Shown: in pieces, positions 50,600 to 58,246 of the stretch | Layout: each line of letters opens with the position of its first letter | Position numbering within the stretch: position 1 is the first letter of the stretch | NCBI RefSeq assembly: GCF_002355515.1 | Contig: NZ_AP014809.1 | Location: 2,752,501 to 2,816,500 of the forward strand | Direction of reading: 5' to 3' | DNA: 64,000 nucleotides | From: Methylorubrum populi | Lineage (GTDB): Bacteria; Pseudomonadota; Alphaproteobacteria; Rhizobiales; Beijerinckiaceae | Position numbers and translations under genes: made by a program | Notes under the pieces: model-generated | The model's input: only the letters and a program-made list of their open reading frames with translations | Database searches by the model: none | What the model was told of the DNA's origin: nothing

Positions 50600-51717
50600 G
50601 ACAGCACCACCGTCACGCGCTGCGCGGCCCGCGTCAGGCCGGTGTAGAGGTGCCGCGCCCGATCCTCCCGAAAAGTCGAGGATTCGTCGATCAGCAGGAC
50701 GTCGTTCCACTGCGAGCCCTGCGCCTTGTGAACGGTGAGCGCGTAGCCGTAGGTGAACTCGTCCGCGCCCTTCCGCAGCGGATAGGGCACGTCCTCCTCG
50801 CGGCCCGTGAAGAAGGCCTCGGGGACCCGCACGTCCGCCGTGCGCCCCCTGATGTCGATCGAATCCAGGCCGAGCGCGACCTTGCCGTCCTCCCGCCCCT
50901 TCACCGCGGAGACGGTCCAGAGCCCGCCGTTCAGCAGGCCCTTGTCCTTGTTGTTCTTGAGGCAGACGAGGCGGTCCTCGACCTGGGGGCCGGACGGGTC
51001 CCGACCGAGCAGGCGCCGCACCTTGGCGTTCACCGTGCGGCGCGTGGCGTTGCGGCCGACGAGGACCTGGTCGGCGCCCATGACGACGCGCTGGCCGAGC
51101 GCGCTGACGTCGATAACGCGGCTGTCGCCGTAGGCCCCGCGCTGCAGGCGGCGCCCCTCGCGCACCTCCATCGACATGCGGATGATCGGGTTGTCCGCCG
51201 CCTGCCGGTGGATCTCGGTCAGCATGAAGTCGGGCTCGACCCGGGTGAAAAAGCCCTCGCCCCGCACCGGCGGCAGCTGCGCGGGGTCGCCGAGCACGAG
51301 CACCTTCGTGCCGAACGAGAGCAGGTCCTCGCCCAGGCGGTCGCCCACCATGGAGCACTCGTCGACGACGACGAGATCGGCCGACGCCACCTCGGAGAGC
51401 GGGTTGAGCCCGTAGCGCATGGTGACGCGCAGCACCTCGCCGGTGACCGGGTCGAGATCCTCTTCCTCGAACGCCTTGTAGATCAGCGAGTGGATGGTCT
51501 GGGCGCCGACGCAGCCCTTGCCGGCGAGCACCAGCGCGGCCTTGCCGGTGAAGGCGGCGAACAGCGCCATCTTGGAGACGCTGGCGGCGGCCTCCTTCGC
51601 GATCGTCGTCTTGCCCGTGCCGGCGTAGCCGCCGAGGTAGAACACCTGATCGTCGGATTCGCGATACCACGCGCCGATCCGGCGTAGGGCCTCGTCCTGC
51701 TGCGGGGACCAGCTCAT
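50596..51717 (-). CDS. RecD-like SF1 DNA helicase
   Basis: The 373-residue protein has the SF1B helicase motifs in order: motif I YLGGYAGTGKTTIA (residues 27-40), AAFTGKAALVLAGKG (Ia), ADLVVVDECSMVG (II), VLGDPAQLPPV (III), LTEIHRQA (IV) and the C-terminal FTYGYALTVHKAQGSQW (V) and YTGLTRAAQRVTVV (VI). It resembles phage Dda/RecD2-type helicases that act 5' to 3' at forks. It starts at ATG 51717 overlapping the previous stop. Confidence 0.92.
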   Translation of the reverse strand: MSWSPQQDEALRRIGAWYRESDDQVFYLGGYAGTGKTTIAKEAAASVSKMALFAAFTGKAALVLAGKGCVGAQTIHSLIYKAFEEEDLDPVTGEVLRVTMRYGLNPLSEVASADLVVVDECSMVGDRLGEDLLSFGTKVLVLGDPAQLPPVRGEGFFTRVEPDFMLTEIHRQAADNPIIRMSMEVREGRRLQRGAYGDSRVIDVSALGQRVVMGADQVLVGRNATRRTVNAKVRRLLGRDPSGPQVEDRLVCLKNNKDKGLLNGGLWTVSAVKGREDGKVALGLDSIDIRGRTADVRVPEAFFTGREEDVPYPLRKGADEFTYGYALTVHKAQGSQWNDVLLIDESSTFREDRARHLYTGLTRAAQRVTVVLS

Positions 51718-52013
51718 CGGCCGCCCCCGAGCGCCCTGCGGCGCCGCTCGGCCTGCCGAGTCTCGTGCAGCATCTTCTGCATCGAGCCGGTGGCGAGTGC
51801 GTCGAGGATGGTGTCGTCGAAGCCGGCGAGCAGGAGCGCCACGTCGCTCGCGCGGCGCAGGCGGGCGGCCTCGGCGCGCACGGCCTGAGCGCAACCATTC
51901 GGCATGGCGGCGAGCGCGTCGGCCCGGCCCTCGGCCTTCGTTGCGTCGGCGAGCAAGGCGAGCGCGTCGTCGGTGAGCGCGTCGCGGCGGAGGAGTTCGT
52001 GCGGCTCGTTCAT
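51714..52013 (-). CDS. Small helical replication-module protein, unknown function
   Basis: The 99-residue product is helical, Ala/Arg/Leu-rich (LLRRDALTDDALALLADATKAE, RLRRASDVALLLAGFDD). Its stop overlaps the helicase start. It may be a helicase loader-like accessory protein, which is only a guess from position. Confidence 0.55.
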   Translation of the reverse strand: MNEPHELLRRDALTDDALALLADATKAEGRADALAAMPNGCAQAVRAEAARLRRASDVALLLAGFDDTILDALATGSMQKMLHETRQAERRRRALGGGR

Positions 52014-52018
52014 GGCGC

Positions 52019-52696
52019 CTACTCCGCAGCCATGAGCAGAGGGGCAGGCGGCGGGGCCACGCCGAAGCGGCGGCGGTCGTCCGGCCGCGTCAGGGCTTGG
52101 CGGCACCCCGGTGGAATCCAGAATGGCGCGAGCGGCGACGCGCCCTCGACCCAAACGAACCACGCGTAGGAGGTGGCGGTCGACGCATCCGGGTCCCATC
52201 GACCCTTCGTCATCGGCACGCGCTCGACGAAGGGGGCGAACAGCGTCGGCGGATGGTCGCGGAAGAGTTCGCCGTAGCGCTCGACGCCCTCGATCCAGGC
52301 GGTGCGCACAAGCGCCGCGACGGCGCAGCCCGTCAGGTCCAGCGCCCGGCGGACGAACGGCAGGGCGACCTTGAACGGCGGGTTGAACCCGATCAGGTTC
52401 GGGCGCGGCGTCACTGCCGTGCCGGGATCAAGGAAATCGGCGACGATGTAGCCACGCCCGTAATCGAAGACGTCGCTCGCGCTCACGATCGCGATGTCCT
52501 CGGCAAAGACCTCGGCCATATGCCCTTCGCCGCAGGCCGGATCCCAGGCAGAGGCGATGTGGTAGCCGTTGAGCGCCCGCGGCAGGACGTGCCGCAGCAG
52601 CGCGCGCGTTGCCCAAGGCGGGGTCGGGAAGAAATCGAGGCTGTCGGGCGGCTCGCGGCGCGAGGCCATGACGGCGCTGTGTCCGGCTGGGATCAT
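52019..52696 (-). CDS. DNA methyltransferase-like protein (NPPF motif)
   Basis: The 225-residue protein contains DFFPTPPWATRALLRHVLP, motif I AWDPACGEGHMAEVF (residues 50-64) and motif IV IGFNPPFKVALPF (residues 102-114). This is the arrangement of N6-adenine or N4-cytosine DNA methyltransferases, though a target-recognition domain is not obvious. It may mark phage DNA against host restriction. ATG 52696 overlaps the previous stop; ATG 52669 is an alternative. Confidence 0.75.
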   Translation of the reverse strand: MIPAGHSAVMASRREPPDSLDFFPTPPWATRALLRHVLPRALNGYHIASAWDPACGEGHMAEVFAEDIAIVSASDVFDYGRGYIVADFLDPGTAVTPRPNLIGFNPPFKVALPFVRRALDLTGCAVAALVRTAWIEGVERYGELFRDHPPTLFAPFVERVPMTKGRWDPDASTATSYAWFVWVEGASPLAPFWIPPGCRQALTRPDDRRRFGVAPPPAPLLMAAE

Positions 52697-52947
52697 GCCG
52701 CACGCCTCCGCGGCTCGACGGAGCCGAACAGGTCGCCGTCCCGCCGCATCGGCGCGCCGGCTTGGATCGCGGCGAGCGCGAGCGCCTCGGGCACCGGCGC
52801 AGGGGAGGGGCGGCGCGGGTCCGGCGAGGAGGGGTCCGCCTCGAGGCGGTAGACGCCCTCGCTCAGCACCAGCGAGCATCCGGCCGCCAGCCAGAAGGCG
52901 AGGCGGTCCCGGTCGGCGCCCATCATCTTGCAGGCGAAGCGGAACAT
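52693..52947 (-). CDS. Small protein between resolvase and methyltransferase genes, unknown function
   Basis: The 84-residue product starts MFRFACKMMGADRDRLAFWL with one modest hydrophobic stretch (LAFWLAAGCSLVLSEGV) and a proline-rich charged tail. Both ends overlap neighbouring genes, so it is well embedded in the operon. No family is recognised. Confidence 0.55.
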   Translation of the reverse strand: MFRFACKMMGADRDRLAFWLAAGCSLVLSEGVYRLEADPSSPDPRRPSPAPVPEALALAAIQAGAPMRRDGDLFGSVEPRRRAA

Positions 52948-53519
52948 CAGCGGAGGACCTCCGCGGCGTAGCGGGCGAGCAGAGCCGCGTCGGCGCGGCC
53001 GTGGTCTTTCTTTCGGGCGAATCGCTCGGCACACGCCGGGAACAGCCGGATCGCGAGAGCGCGACCAGCTTCCTTGCCCTCGTCCCCGCCCGACAGCCTG
53101 AAGTGCTTCTTCCAGTCCTTCGGCAGAGCGAGGTGCAGCGGAGCACCGGACAGCGCCAGCGTCGTCCGCCCAGCCTCGAAGGCCCGTCCGAAGTTGAAGG
53201 CGCTCTGCGCTCCCATGCTGCGACGCTGTCCGCCCTTTCCCGGAATGGAGGGCATGGCGTTGACGTGCTCGATGATCGCGAGCGTCGGGCCCATCCGCTG
53301 GATCAGACGGTTCAACCCGTGCGAATCGACCTCACCGTTGACGACAGGCATGTCCTCGACGGCAATGCGGTCTGGTGCGCTGGGGAAGTAAAAGGCGACG
53401 GCGCCGGTCAGCCCGGGATCGATCGCGACGATGCAGGCTGTTTTCGTGTCAGGAAGATCAATCACCGCCTCGGAAGGCTGCGCATCATCTTGAAAAAGCG
53501 GTGCGGTTGTGGCTTCCAT
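52947..53519 (-). CDS. RuvC-like Holliday junction resolvase
   Basis: The 190-residue protein has the RNase H-fold active site: Asp34 in CIVAIDPGLTGAVAFY, Glu85 in LAIIEHVNAMP and the C-terminal KKDHGRADAALLARYA with Asp177. The conserved QSAFNFGRAFE helix is present. Such phage enzymes resolve recombination or replication branches before packaging. ATG 53519 with GGAGGA seven nt upstream is preferred over GTG 53549. Confidence 0.87.
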   Translation of the reverse strand: MEATTAPLFQDDAQPSEAVIDLPDTKTACIVAIDPGLTGAVAFYFPSAPDRIAVEDMPVVNGEVDSHGLNRLIQRMGPTLAIIEHVNAMPSIPGKGGQRRSMGAQSAFNFGRAFEAGRTTLALSGAPLHLALPKDWKKHFRLSGGDEGKEAGRALAIRLFPACAERFARKKDHGRADAALLARYAAEVLR

Positions 53520-53590
53520 TGTGTCCTCCAGAGACTTCGCTGTGACCACCGCCCGGCACCCGCTCCCCAGCAGGCCGGGCGGTTCGCGTT

Positions 53591-53911
53591 TCAGGGGTGG
53601 TAGCGACCGGGCGGCAGTCGGCTGCCGTCGTGCGGGCGCATGGGATCGCCGCCGAGGGGCGGACGGCGCGGCACGCGAGGCTCGTCGATCGCAGGCAGAT
53701 CGGCCGCCGGCAGCGGCGTCGAGGGGCCGGCCCGCAGCCGCTCATCGGCCTGGGCGAGGGCAATCAGCACGTAGCGGCGGCCCTGGACGAGGCTCCTCGC
53801 CGTCGGCGAAGCGTCGTCCCGCAGCAGGCCATTCCGGCGCACGATCTCGTCGCGCACCGACGTGATCAGGTCCGCGAGGCCGGCATCGCTCAGATCGGCG
53901 AGGGCGCTCAT
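53591..53911 (-). CDS. Small prophage protein, unknown function
   Basis: The 106-residue product has a helical first half (LADLITSVRDEIVRRNGLL, YVLIALAQADERLRAG) and a proline/arginine-rich tail. It ends 71 nt before the resolvase start. No family is recognised. Confidence 0.55.
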   Translation of the reverse strand: MSALADLSDAGLADLITSVRDEIVRRNGLLRDDASPTARSLVQGRRYVLIALAQADERLRAGPSTPLPAADLPAIDEPRVPRRPPLGGDPMRPHDGSRLPPGRYHP

Positions 53912-53913
53912 CG

Positions 53914-54261
53914 TCAGGCGACCCGCACCGCGTCGTCCTGGCCGCGCGCTGCGGACGCCTGGTCGGCAAGCCGCTCGCGGAGCAGATAGCCCTCGAAGGC
54001 CCAGATCTTCTCGCGGGCGTTCTTCCGCGCGATCTGGCGGCCAATCTCCGGGTCGAAGTTCGCCGGGCTGGCCGCGGCGCTCTCGCCGGTGACGTTGAAG
54101 CCGTTGCGCAGGGTGAGGGCGCAGACGGTCAGCGTCGTGCCGGGGAAGACGTGGTAGGCCTCGCCCACGATGCAGGCGTCGATCAGCGCGGGCGTGAGGC
54201 GCGGGGCGTTGAGGCCCTTCGCCTTCAACTCGGTCTCGAGGTTGATCTCGTCTTGGGACAT
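53914..54261 (-). CDS. Gp49/Sf6 gene 66-family phage protein
   Basis: The 115-residue protein matches the family pattern: LIDACIVGEAYHVFPGTTLT, VCALTLRNGFNVTGESAAA and FDPEIGRQIARKNAREKIW, then a short helix. Members are common early-region phage proteins of unknown role. It lies 2 nt before the next gene. Confidence 0.8.
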   Translation of the reverse strand: MSQDEINLETELKAKGLNAPRLTPALIDACIVGEAYHVFPGTTLTVCALTLRNGFNVTGESAAASPANFDPEIGRQIARKNAREKIWAFEGYLLRERLADQASAARGQDDAVRVA

Positions 54262-54284
54262 GCTGCTCTCCTCTCGCTCAGCGG

Positions 54285-54740
54285 CTACGGCCGCGGCTCC
54301 ATCGCCCCGAACAGGGGCAGGTCGGTCAGTTCGGGGGCAGCCGTCCGCCGCGGACGCCGAGCAGCCGGTCCCACAGGCGCCGCCGCCACGTCCGGACCCG
54401 GCTCCACAGGGGCGCCGTCAGCCGCACGAAGAAGAGCCTCAGCCGCGCGAACAGCAGCGTGATCAGGCCCGGCGACGGTGGCGGTGAGCGAGGCTTCATC
54501 GGCGAGCTTCCTGAGTTGCCGCTCGCGCTCGGCGGCGTGGACGGCTTCGAGCCGGGACAGGACGTGGGAGGCGATTTCCTTGGGCGGCCGGTATTTCAGC
54601 GCCCAAAGCTTGGAGAAGGGGACGCGCGCCCGAGTAGCGACCCGGCGCATTGCGTTGCCGGCATCGCCCCAACCTGTCGCTTCCCAGCGGATCAAGTCGT
54701 CGGCCCAGGTCTGGGCCCGTGAAACGTCAGCGCTAGACAT
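54285..54740 (-). CDS. Prophage protein with a possible N-terminal HTH, unknown function
   Basis: The 151-residue protein starts SSADVSRAQTWADDLIRWEA, with a helical region (AMRRVATRARVPFSKLWALK) that looks like a DNA-binding helix pair, then a charged coiled coil (LEAVHAAERERQLRKLADEA) and a basic linker before LPLFGAMEPRP. It heads the resolvase/methyltransferase run. A transcriptional or priming role is possible. Confidence 0.55.
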   Translation of the reverse strand: MSSADVSRAQTWADDLIRWEATGWGDAGNAMRRVATRARVPFSKLWALKYRPPKEIASHVLSRLEAVHAAERERQLRKLADEASLTATVAGPDHAAVRAAEALLRAADGAPVEPGPDVAAAPVGPAARRPRRTAAPELTDLPLFGAMEPRP

Positions 54741-55286
54741 TTGCGCCACCCGCAAAAGCTTTTTGCACACCCTCAAATCCCTCTGTGGTTTCTTCGGACC
54801 ACTGAGAGAGGGCGGGCAGATGAGGGAGGGAGCGGAACGCACGAGGCACAGGAGCGCGACGGCCGACAGCTTGGCGGCGGAGGCAGACGCGCGGGTAGGA
54901 GAGGCGGCCGACGGCTCGGGAGCCGGAAGCCGCCACGGGAGGAGACGCGACGATCGTGCGGCCGCTTGGGACCGGCGCACGACCGTCGCGCTCGCCATCG
55001 GGAGCGCAGCGACGCGCTCGACCGGGGCGATGGGAATTCGAAAAAGCCGGAGCCCGAAGGCCCCGGCAGTCGAGGCGACGCCCACGATGGGCCACGGACG
55101 CGCCGCGGGAACGGCGCGAATGGGGGACGGGTCCGCCGACGTCCGAAACAGTGACGACGGACCCGACCGGCCGGTTCATTCCGGCGCGGTTCGAAAGGGG
55201 AGCGCGGCGAATGCTTGGGGGCTGAAGCGCACCCGCCGCGCACGGGAGGCCGAAGCCGCCCGATCTGGAAAGGGGGAGGGCGGCGC
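54741..55286. other. Stretch without a convincing gene
   Basis: Several long frames are open on both strands here because of very high GC, but their products are Arg/Ser/Gly-rich with no plausible fold. A minus-strand terminator-like hairpin lies at 55040-55067 in the middle of them. A minus-strand frame starting at 55290 with ATGA overlap is the least bad candidate; I do not call it. Confidence 0.5.
55040..55067 (-). terminator. Terminator-like hairpin, minus strand
   Basis: On the minus strand GCCGG-x-GCC pairs with GGC-x-CCGGC around a 4-nt loop, followed by TTTTT. It would end transcription from the small membrane gene at 55287-55436. Confidence 0.6.
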
Positions 55287-55436
55287 TCATGGGACGATCC
55301 CCCAAGCGAGCGCGCACAGCCCGGAGGCTGCGAACTCCAGCAGCGAGAACGCGAGCGAGACCGTGGAGCCGGTGACAGCCGCGCTCACAAGGCTAACGAG
55401 GCCGGTCGCCGCGAAGATGAGGGCGAGCGCGATCAT
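55287..55436 (-). CDS. 49-residue two-span membrane protein
   Basis: The product is almost entirely two hydrophobic helices (IALALIFAATGLVSLVSAAV, AFSLLEFAASGLCALAWG). It is divergent from the plus-strand gene at 55550. Such small membrane proteins in phage regulatory regions can act in exclusion or lysis; no family is known. Confidence 0.6.
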   Translation of the reverse strand: MIALALIFAATGLVSLVSAAVTGSTVSLAFSLLEFAASGLCALAWGIVP

Positions 55437-55549
55437 GTCAGGCCGCCCTCGCGAGCGAGGGGCAAGCTCGGACGAGGCGCCGAGCCTGACGCTCGACAGC
55501 CCCGTCCGGCCCGCTACCTTGAGTGTTGCCACACACCAAGGAGCTTGTG

Positions 55550-55795
55550 ATGACGGACAGTATCCGGGATTTGCCGCAGCAGACCCGACTGAACGTAAGA
55601 GGCGTAGCGGCCTCTATTCTTTTGCCGGTCCTCATCAATCGCCTGGACAAGATGCATCCCGGCTTGACCGAAGAACTGGCAAAGGACGCAGAAAGATTCC
55701 TCGAACTCGCGATGTCACAGGCGCCGGAGACACCGCCAGAGATCCAAGCAGAGTTACGGCACGCGGTGCGCTCAATGTTGGCGAAGGACATCTAG
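55550..55795 (+). CDS. Small protein in the switch region, unknown function
   Basis: The 81-residue protein is helical (GVAASILLPVLINRLDKM, LTEELAKDAERFLELAM, PEIQAELRHAVRSML), with an excellent ribosome-binding site (AAGGAG at 55538-55543). It is less GC-rich than its surroundings and its stop overlaps the end of the convergent small gene by 4 nt. It could be expressed in the lysogen. Confidence 0.65.
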   Translation: MTDSIRDLPQQTRLNVRGVAASILLPVLINRLDKMHPGLTEELAKDAERFLELAMSQAPETPPEIQAELRHAVRSMLAKDI

Positions 55796-55959
55796 ACCAT
55801 CCTCGCCGCTATTGCTGTCACAGCACGGATATCGGCAGCGGCCTCTTCGGCAAGCTGCCGATATCTGACAGGCTGGGCGCACTCGTGCGCCGCGATCCGC
55901 GCGTCAATGCGCCGGTCCAGCCAGCGCGAGAGCCAGGAGAAGGGAGCGAGGGCGCGCAT
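55792..55959 (-). CDS. 55-residue protein cotranscribed with the Cro-like gene
   Basis: The start overlaps the Cro-like stop (TGATG). The product is helical and basic at first (FSWLSRWLDRRIDARIAAHE) then YRQLAEEAAADIRAVTAIAA. A perfect 12-nt inverted repeat (55829-55840 with 55855-55866) lies inside the coding region. Function unknown. Confidence 0.6.
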   Translation of the reverse strand: MRALAPFSWLSRWLDRRIDARIAAHECAQPVRYRQLAEEAAADIRAVTAIAARMV

Positions 55960-56207
55960 CAGGCGGCCTCGTCGCTTGCAGCGGCGGCCGCTTGGCGGAC
56001 CGCGCAGTCTTCAGCAGCCGCGATCAGGTCGTTCGCGGTCACTTCGCCGTCAGTTGCTTCTCGGATGCGCCTCTGCTGCGCGAGCCGCGGGATGCGCTGT
56101 CCGTATCGCCACTTCCTCACGGCCCATGCCGAAACACCCGGACCAAGACGTCTGGCGAAAGCCTCGTCGGTCAGATCGTTCGCGCGAAGGTAGGCATCGA
56201 GCTGCAT
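55959..56207 (-). CDS. Cro-like helix-turn-helix regulator
   Basis: The 82-residue protein has a Cro/C1-type HTH at residues 1-60 (LRANDLTDEAFARRLGPGVS, AWAVRKWRYGQRIPRL). It lies back to back with the S24-type repressor across an operator, the classic lytic/lysogenic switch. Its promoter's -10 ends 8 nt before the ATG, so the mRNA may be leaderless. Confidence 0.8.
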   Translation of the reverse strand: MQLDAYLRANDLTDEAFARRLGPGVSAWAVRKWRYGQRIPRLAQQRRIREATDGEVTANDLIAAAEDCAVRQAAAAASDEAA

Positions 56208-56214
56208 GTCCGAA

Positions 56215-56244
56215 GATATATGCCCATGATGGGCACATCGTCAA
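56215..56244 (-). promoter_or_regulatory. Promoter of the Cro-like gene with an operator in its spacer
   Basis: On the minus strand TTGACG (56244-56239), an 18-nt spacer and TATATC (56220-56215) form a near-consensus promoter. The perfect palindrome TGCCCATGATGGGCA (56221-56235) fills the spacer, so a bound repressor would block it. Half sites lie at 56254-56260 and 56290-56296 toward the repressor gene. Confidence 0.8.
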
Positions 56245-56306
56245 ACGCCAATCGTGCCCACCTTGTGCTCTGCTCACAGGCGAAGGCTTTGGGCACAGTC
56301 CGGCCC

Positions 56307-56879
56307 ATGGCGAACAACCTCAAACGGCTGCGCACGGAGCGGGAGCTTTCCCAGACCGAACTCGCGGACCGTATGAACACGACACGAAATCAGATCGCGA
56401 AGCTGGAGAGCGGCGCACGCCGCCTATCGGACGTGTGGATCAGCCGTGCGGCCGTAGCGCTGCGCGTTGACCCTGGGGCACTCGTCGCCGATTCGATGCT
56501 GGTTGACGTGGTCGGCTACGTCGGAGCCGGCTCGATGATCACCTACTACGGCGAGGACGAGGGCTCGCTTGAGACCGTCGACCGTCCGCCGGGCGCGTCC
56601 GACGAAACGGTAGCGGTGAGAGTTAAGGGCGACTCCATGCCCGGCGTCGCTGAGGACCGGTGGATCCTCTATTACGACAAGCGCGTCCGAAGCGTGCCGG
56701 ACGAGTGGGTGAACCAACTCTGTGTGGTCTGGCTGCCGAACGAGCGCGTTTACGTGAAGAAGGTGTACCGGGGCCGCGACCCCGGCACGTTCGATTTGAT
56801 CTCGACCGGACACTACGAGCCCATGCGGGACGAAGAGGTCGAGTGGTCCGCGAAAGTCCAGTGGATCAAGCCCGCCTAG
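56307..56879 (+). CDS. CI-like repressor with HTH and S24-type C-terminal domain
   Basis: The 190-residue protein has an N-terminal HTH (LKRLRTERELSQTELADRMN, TTRNQIAKLESGARRLS) and a C-terminal LexA/S24-like domain (VVGYVGAGSMITYY, VAVRVKGDSMPGVAEDRWIL with the usual GDSM serine, and NQLCVVWLPNERVYVKKVYR with the conserved lysine). GAGS may be the self-cleavage region. It maintains lysogeny and would respond to RecA after DNA damage. ATG 56307 gives the usual start; a long upstream frame is open but not protein-like. Confidence 0.88.
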   Translation: MANNLKRLRTERELSQTELADRMNTTRNQIAKLESGARRLSDVWISRAAVALRVDPGALVADSMLVDVVGYVGAGSMITYYGEDEGSLETVDRPPGASDETVAVRVKGDSMPGVAEDRWILYYDKRVRSVPDEWVNQLCVVWLPNERVYVKKVYRGRDPGTFDLISTGHYEPMRDEEVEWSAKVQWIKPA

Positions 56880-57133
56880 AACGGGATCTCGTCGTCAGGG
56901 TCACACACCACCCCGAACGTGCCGATGAAGCGAAGCGACTCACATTCACCCGTGAGCGTGTTCGTCTCCTGCGTGAAGGCCTGCGCGCCGAGCACACGCC
57001 CTTGCTCGACGAGGCGTTGAGCAAGGCGGGTAGCACCTTCCGGGGAAGAGCATGAGCGGGTCTCGAGTCTGCCGATCCGCCCCTTCTTCGTGCGTACGAA
57101 CGATTGCACCGCGTGAGTCGTGATTTGCCCCAT
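56876..57133 (-). CDS. Small protein with an SSB-like C-terminal tip (DDEIPF)
   Basis: The 85-residue protein (MGQITTHAVQSFVRTKKGRI, ATRLAQRLVEQGRVLGAQAF) ends VVCDPDDEIPF, resembling the acidic tip of bacterial SSB. It shares only the small size and this tail with the protein at 47927-48193. AGGAGA lies before the ATG. It converges with the CI gene (4-nt overlap of stops) and diverges from the rightward operon across the operators. Confidence 0.6.
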   Translation of the reverse strand: MGQITTHAVQSFVRTKKGRIGRLETRSCSSPEGATRLAQRLVEQGRVLGAQAFTQETNTLTGECESLRFIGTFGVVCDPDDEIPF

Positions 57134-57191
57134 TTCGGTCTCCTGTGAGACCTCAAGGATGGAACAGAAAGAGAACAAAGCAAGCGGATAA

Positions 57192-57286
57192 TGCCCATAT
57201 CGTCCTCGCCTGTGGAAAGCGGGGAAACCGCAATGTGCCCATTATGGGCTTGACGAGCGTGCCCATTCAGGGCACGTTGTGCCCAT
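57192..57286. promoter_or_regulatory. Right operator cluster for the CI-like repressor
   Basis: TGCCCAT half sites begin at 57192 and 57280. Near-palindromes TGCCCATTATGGGCT (57236-57250) and TGCCCATTCAGGGCA (57260-57274) match the operator at 56221 except one base each. TTGACG (57250-57255) with CACGTT 17 nt on (57273-57278) is a possible rightward promoter covered by the second site. This would repress the early operon in the lysogen. Confidence 0.75.
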
Positions 57287-57316
57287 CGCCGCTCAACGAG
57301 CCGATGGAGCCGCACG

Positions 57317-57529
57317 GTGCCCCAGCCCTACACCCACATCGTCCAGGACCTCGCCGGCCAGTTCTTCCAGGTCCGTGACGCGGGCTCGGCCGAACTCTCC
57401 CACGTCTTCCACGGCATGGCCGTGAAGCGCGCCGGCGGCGGCTTCGCCCCCAAGAAGGGCGCCCGCGAGATCCTCGTTCGCAAGCTCGGCTGCCGCGTCG
57501 TGGCCGCCCTCGCAGCGAAGGCCGCCTGA
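57317..57529 (+). CDS. First gene of the rightward early operon, unknown function
   Basis: The 70-residue product starts with GTG 31 nt after the operator cluster. It has YTHIVQDLAGQFFQVRDAGS and a basic helical end (KKGAREILVRKLGCRVVAAL). Position makes it the first protein made on induction. No family is recognised. Confidence 0.6.
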   Translation: MPQPYTHIVQDLAGQFFQVRDAGSAELSHVFHGMAVKRAGGGFAPKKGAREILVRKLGCRVVAALAAKAA

Positions 57530-57531
57530 CC

Positions 57532-57627
57532 ATGGCCGCCTTCCTCGCCAACCTCGCGCCGTTCGCCGGCATCCTGATCGTCGGCGCCCTGTTCGCTGTC
57601 GGTCATCACCGGTGGGGGCGCGCGTGA
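57532..57627 (+). CDS. 31-residue single-span membrane protein
   Basis: The product is a single hydrophobic helix (FLANLAPFAGILIVGALFAVG) with a short basic tail. It starts 2 nt after the previous stop and overlaps the next GTG (GTGA). Function unknown. Confidence 0.5.
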   Translation: MAAFLANLAPFAGILIVGALFAVGHHRWGRA

Positions 57628-57872
57628 ACGCCCTCTCGATGCCCGAGACCATGACCGAGGCGATGGTCGATGTCTGGCAGCGGGCTTTCGCCAAGCAACT
57701 CAACCGGCGCCGCAAGGGGACTCGCGCCGACTGCCATCGGCAGCACCGGTATCCCGAGACCTGCGAGGCTTATGCTTGGCGGGCGCTGATCGCCCACCTG
57801 CAATCCCCGCACATTGCGCCGGCCGATATCGTCTTGCAGACGAAGCCGCTCACGCAGCGGGGTGGCCAGTGA
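57624..57872 (+). CDS. Small early protein, unknown function
   Basis: The 82-residue product reads MTEAMVDVWQRAFAKQLNRR then RADCHRQHRYPETCEAYAWR and ALIAHLQSPHIA, a helical, Cys/His-containing protein. Starts and stops overlap the neighbours. Confidence 0.55.
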   Translation: MNALSMPETMTEAMVDVWQRAFAKQLNRRRKGTRADCHRQHRYPETCEAYAWRALIAHLQSPHIAPADIVLQTKPLTQRGGQ

Positions 57873-58246
57873 ACGCCCCGCTTCGCTCCGACGCGGTGAG
57901 CCTGCCGCTCTCCCCCGTGGTCGCGACCTTCCGCGTCCGCCAGCGCACCGCCGGCACGTGGGACGTCGTCCGCGAGATCTCCGGCCCCGACGTGCTCAGC
58001 GTCGAGGAATCGCCCCTCCGCATCGGCGACCTGCACCGCGATCCGGCGGAGGCGAATGCTGCGGCCGCCGCTGCTGCCGAGGCGTGGAAGCTGACCGGTC
58101 GCGAGGCCCTGGTGCGCCCGATCTCGACCGCCACCACCGGCCGCCGCGCTGGCCAGACCTACGGCCTGTTCCCGCTGCGGAGCGAGCCCGACGCTGAGCA
58201 CCGCCTCGGCTCCCAGGACCTCGGCATCATCGCGAGGGCATCATGA
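57869..58246 (+). CDS. Early protein, unknown function
   Basis: The 125-residue product has a beta-like first part (PVVATFRVRQRTAGTWDVV), an alanine-rich helix and a basic glycine-containing segment (TATTGRRAGQTYGLFPLR). GTG start overlaps the previous stop. No family is recognised. Confidence 0.55.
   Translation: MNAPLRSDAVSLPLSPVVATFRVRQRTAGTWDVVREISGPDVLSVEESPLRIGDLHRDPAEANAAAAAAAEAWKLTGREALVRPISTATTGRRAGQTYGLFPLRSEPDAEHRLGSQDLGIIARAS

Noticed and set aside
55829..55866. Perfect 12-nt inverted repeat considered as an operator or terminator
   Set aside because: It lies within a coupled 55-codon gene, has no T-run and no related copy near the other operators; it may still form an mRNA hairpin.
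54478..56193. 571-codon plus-strand frame across the switch region
   Set aside because: It crosses several supported minus-strand genes and a terminator, and its product is low-complexity Arg/Ala/Ser.
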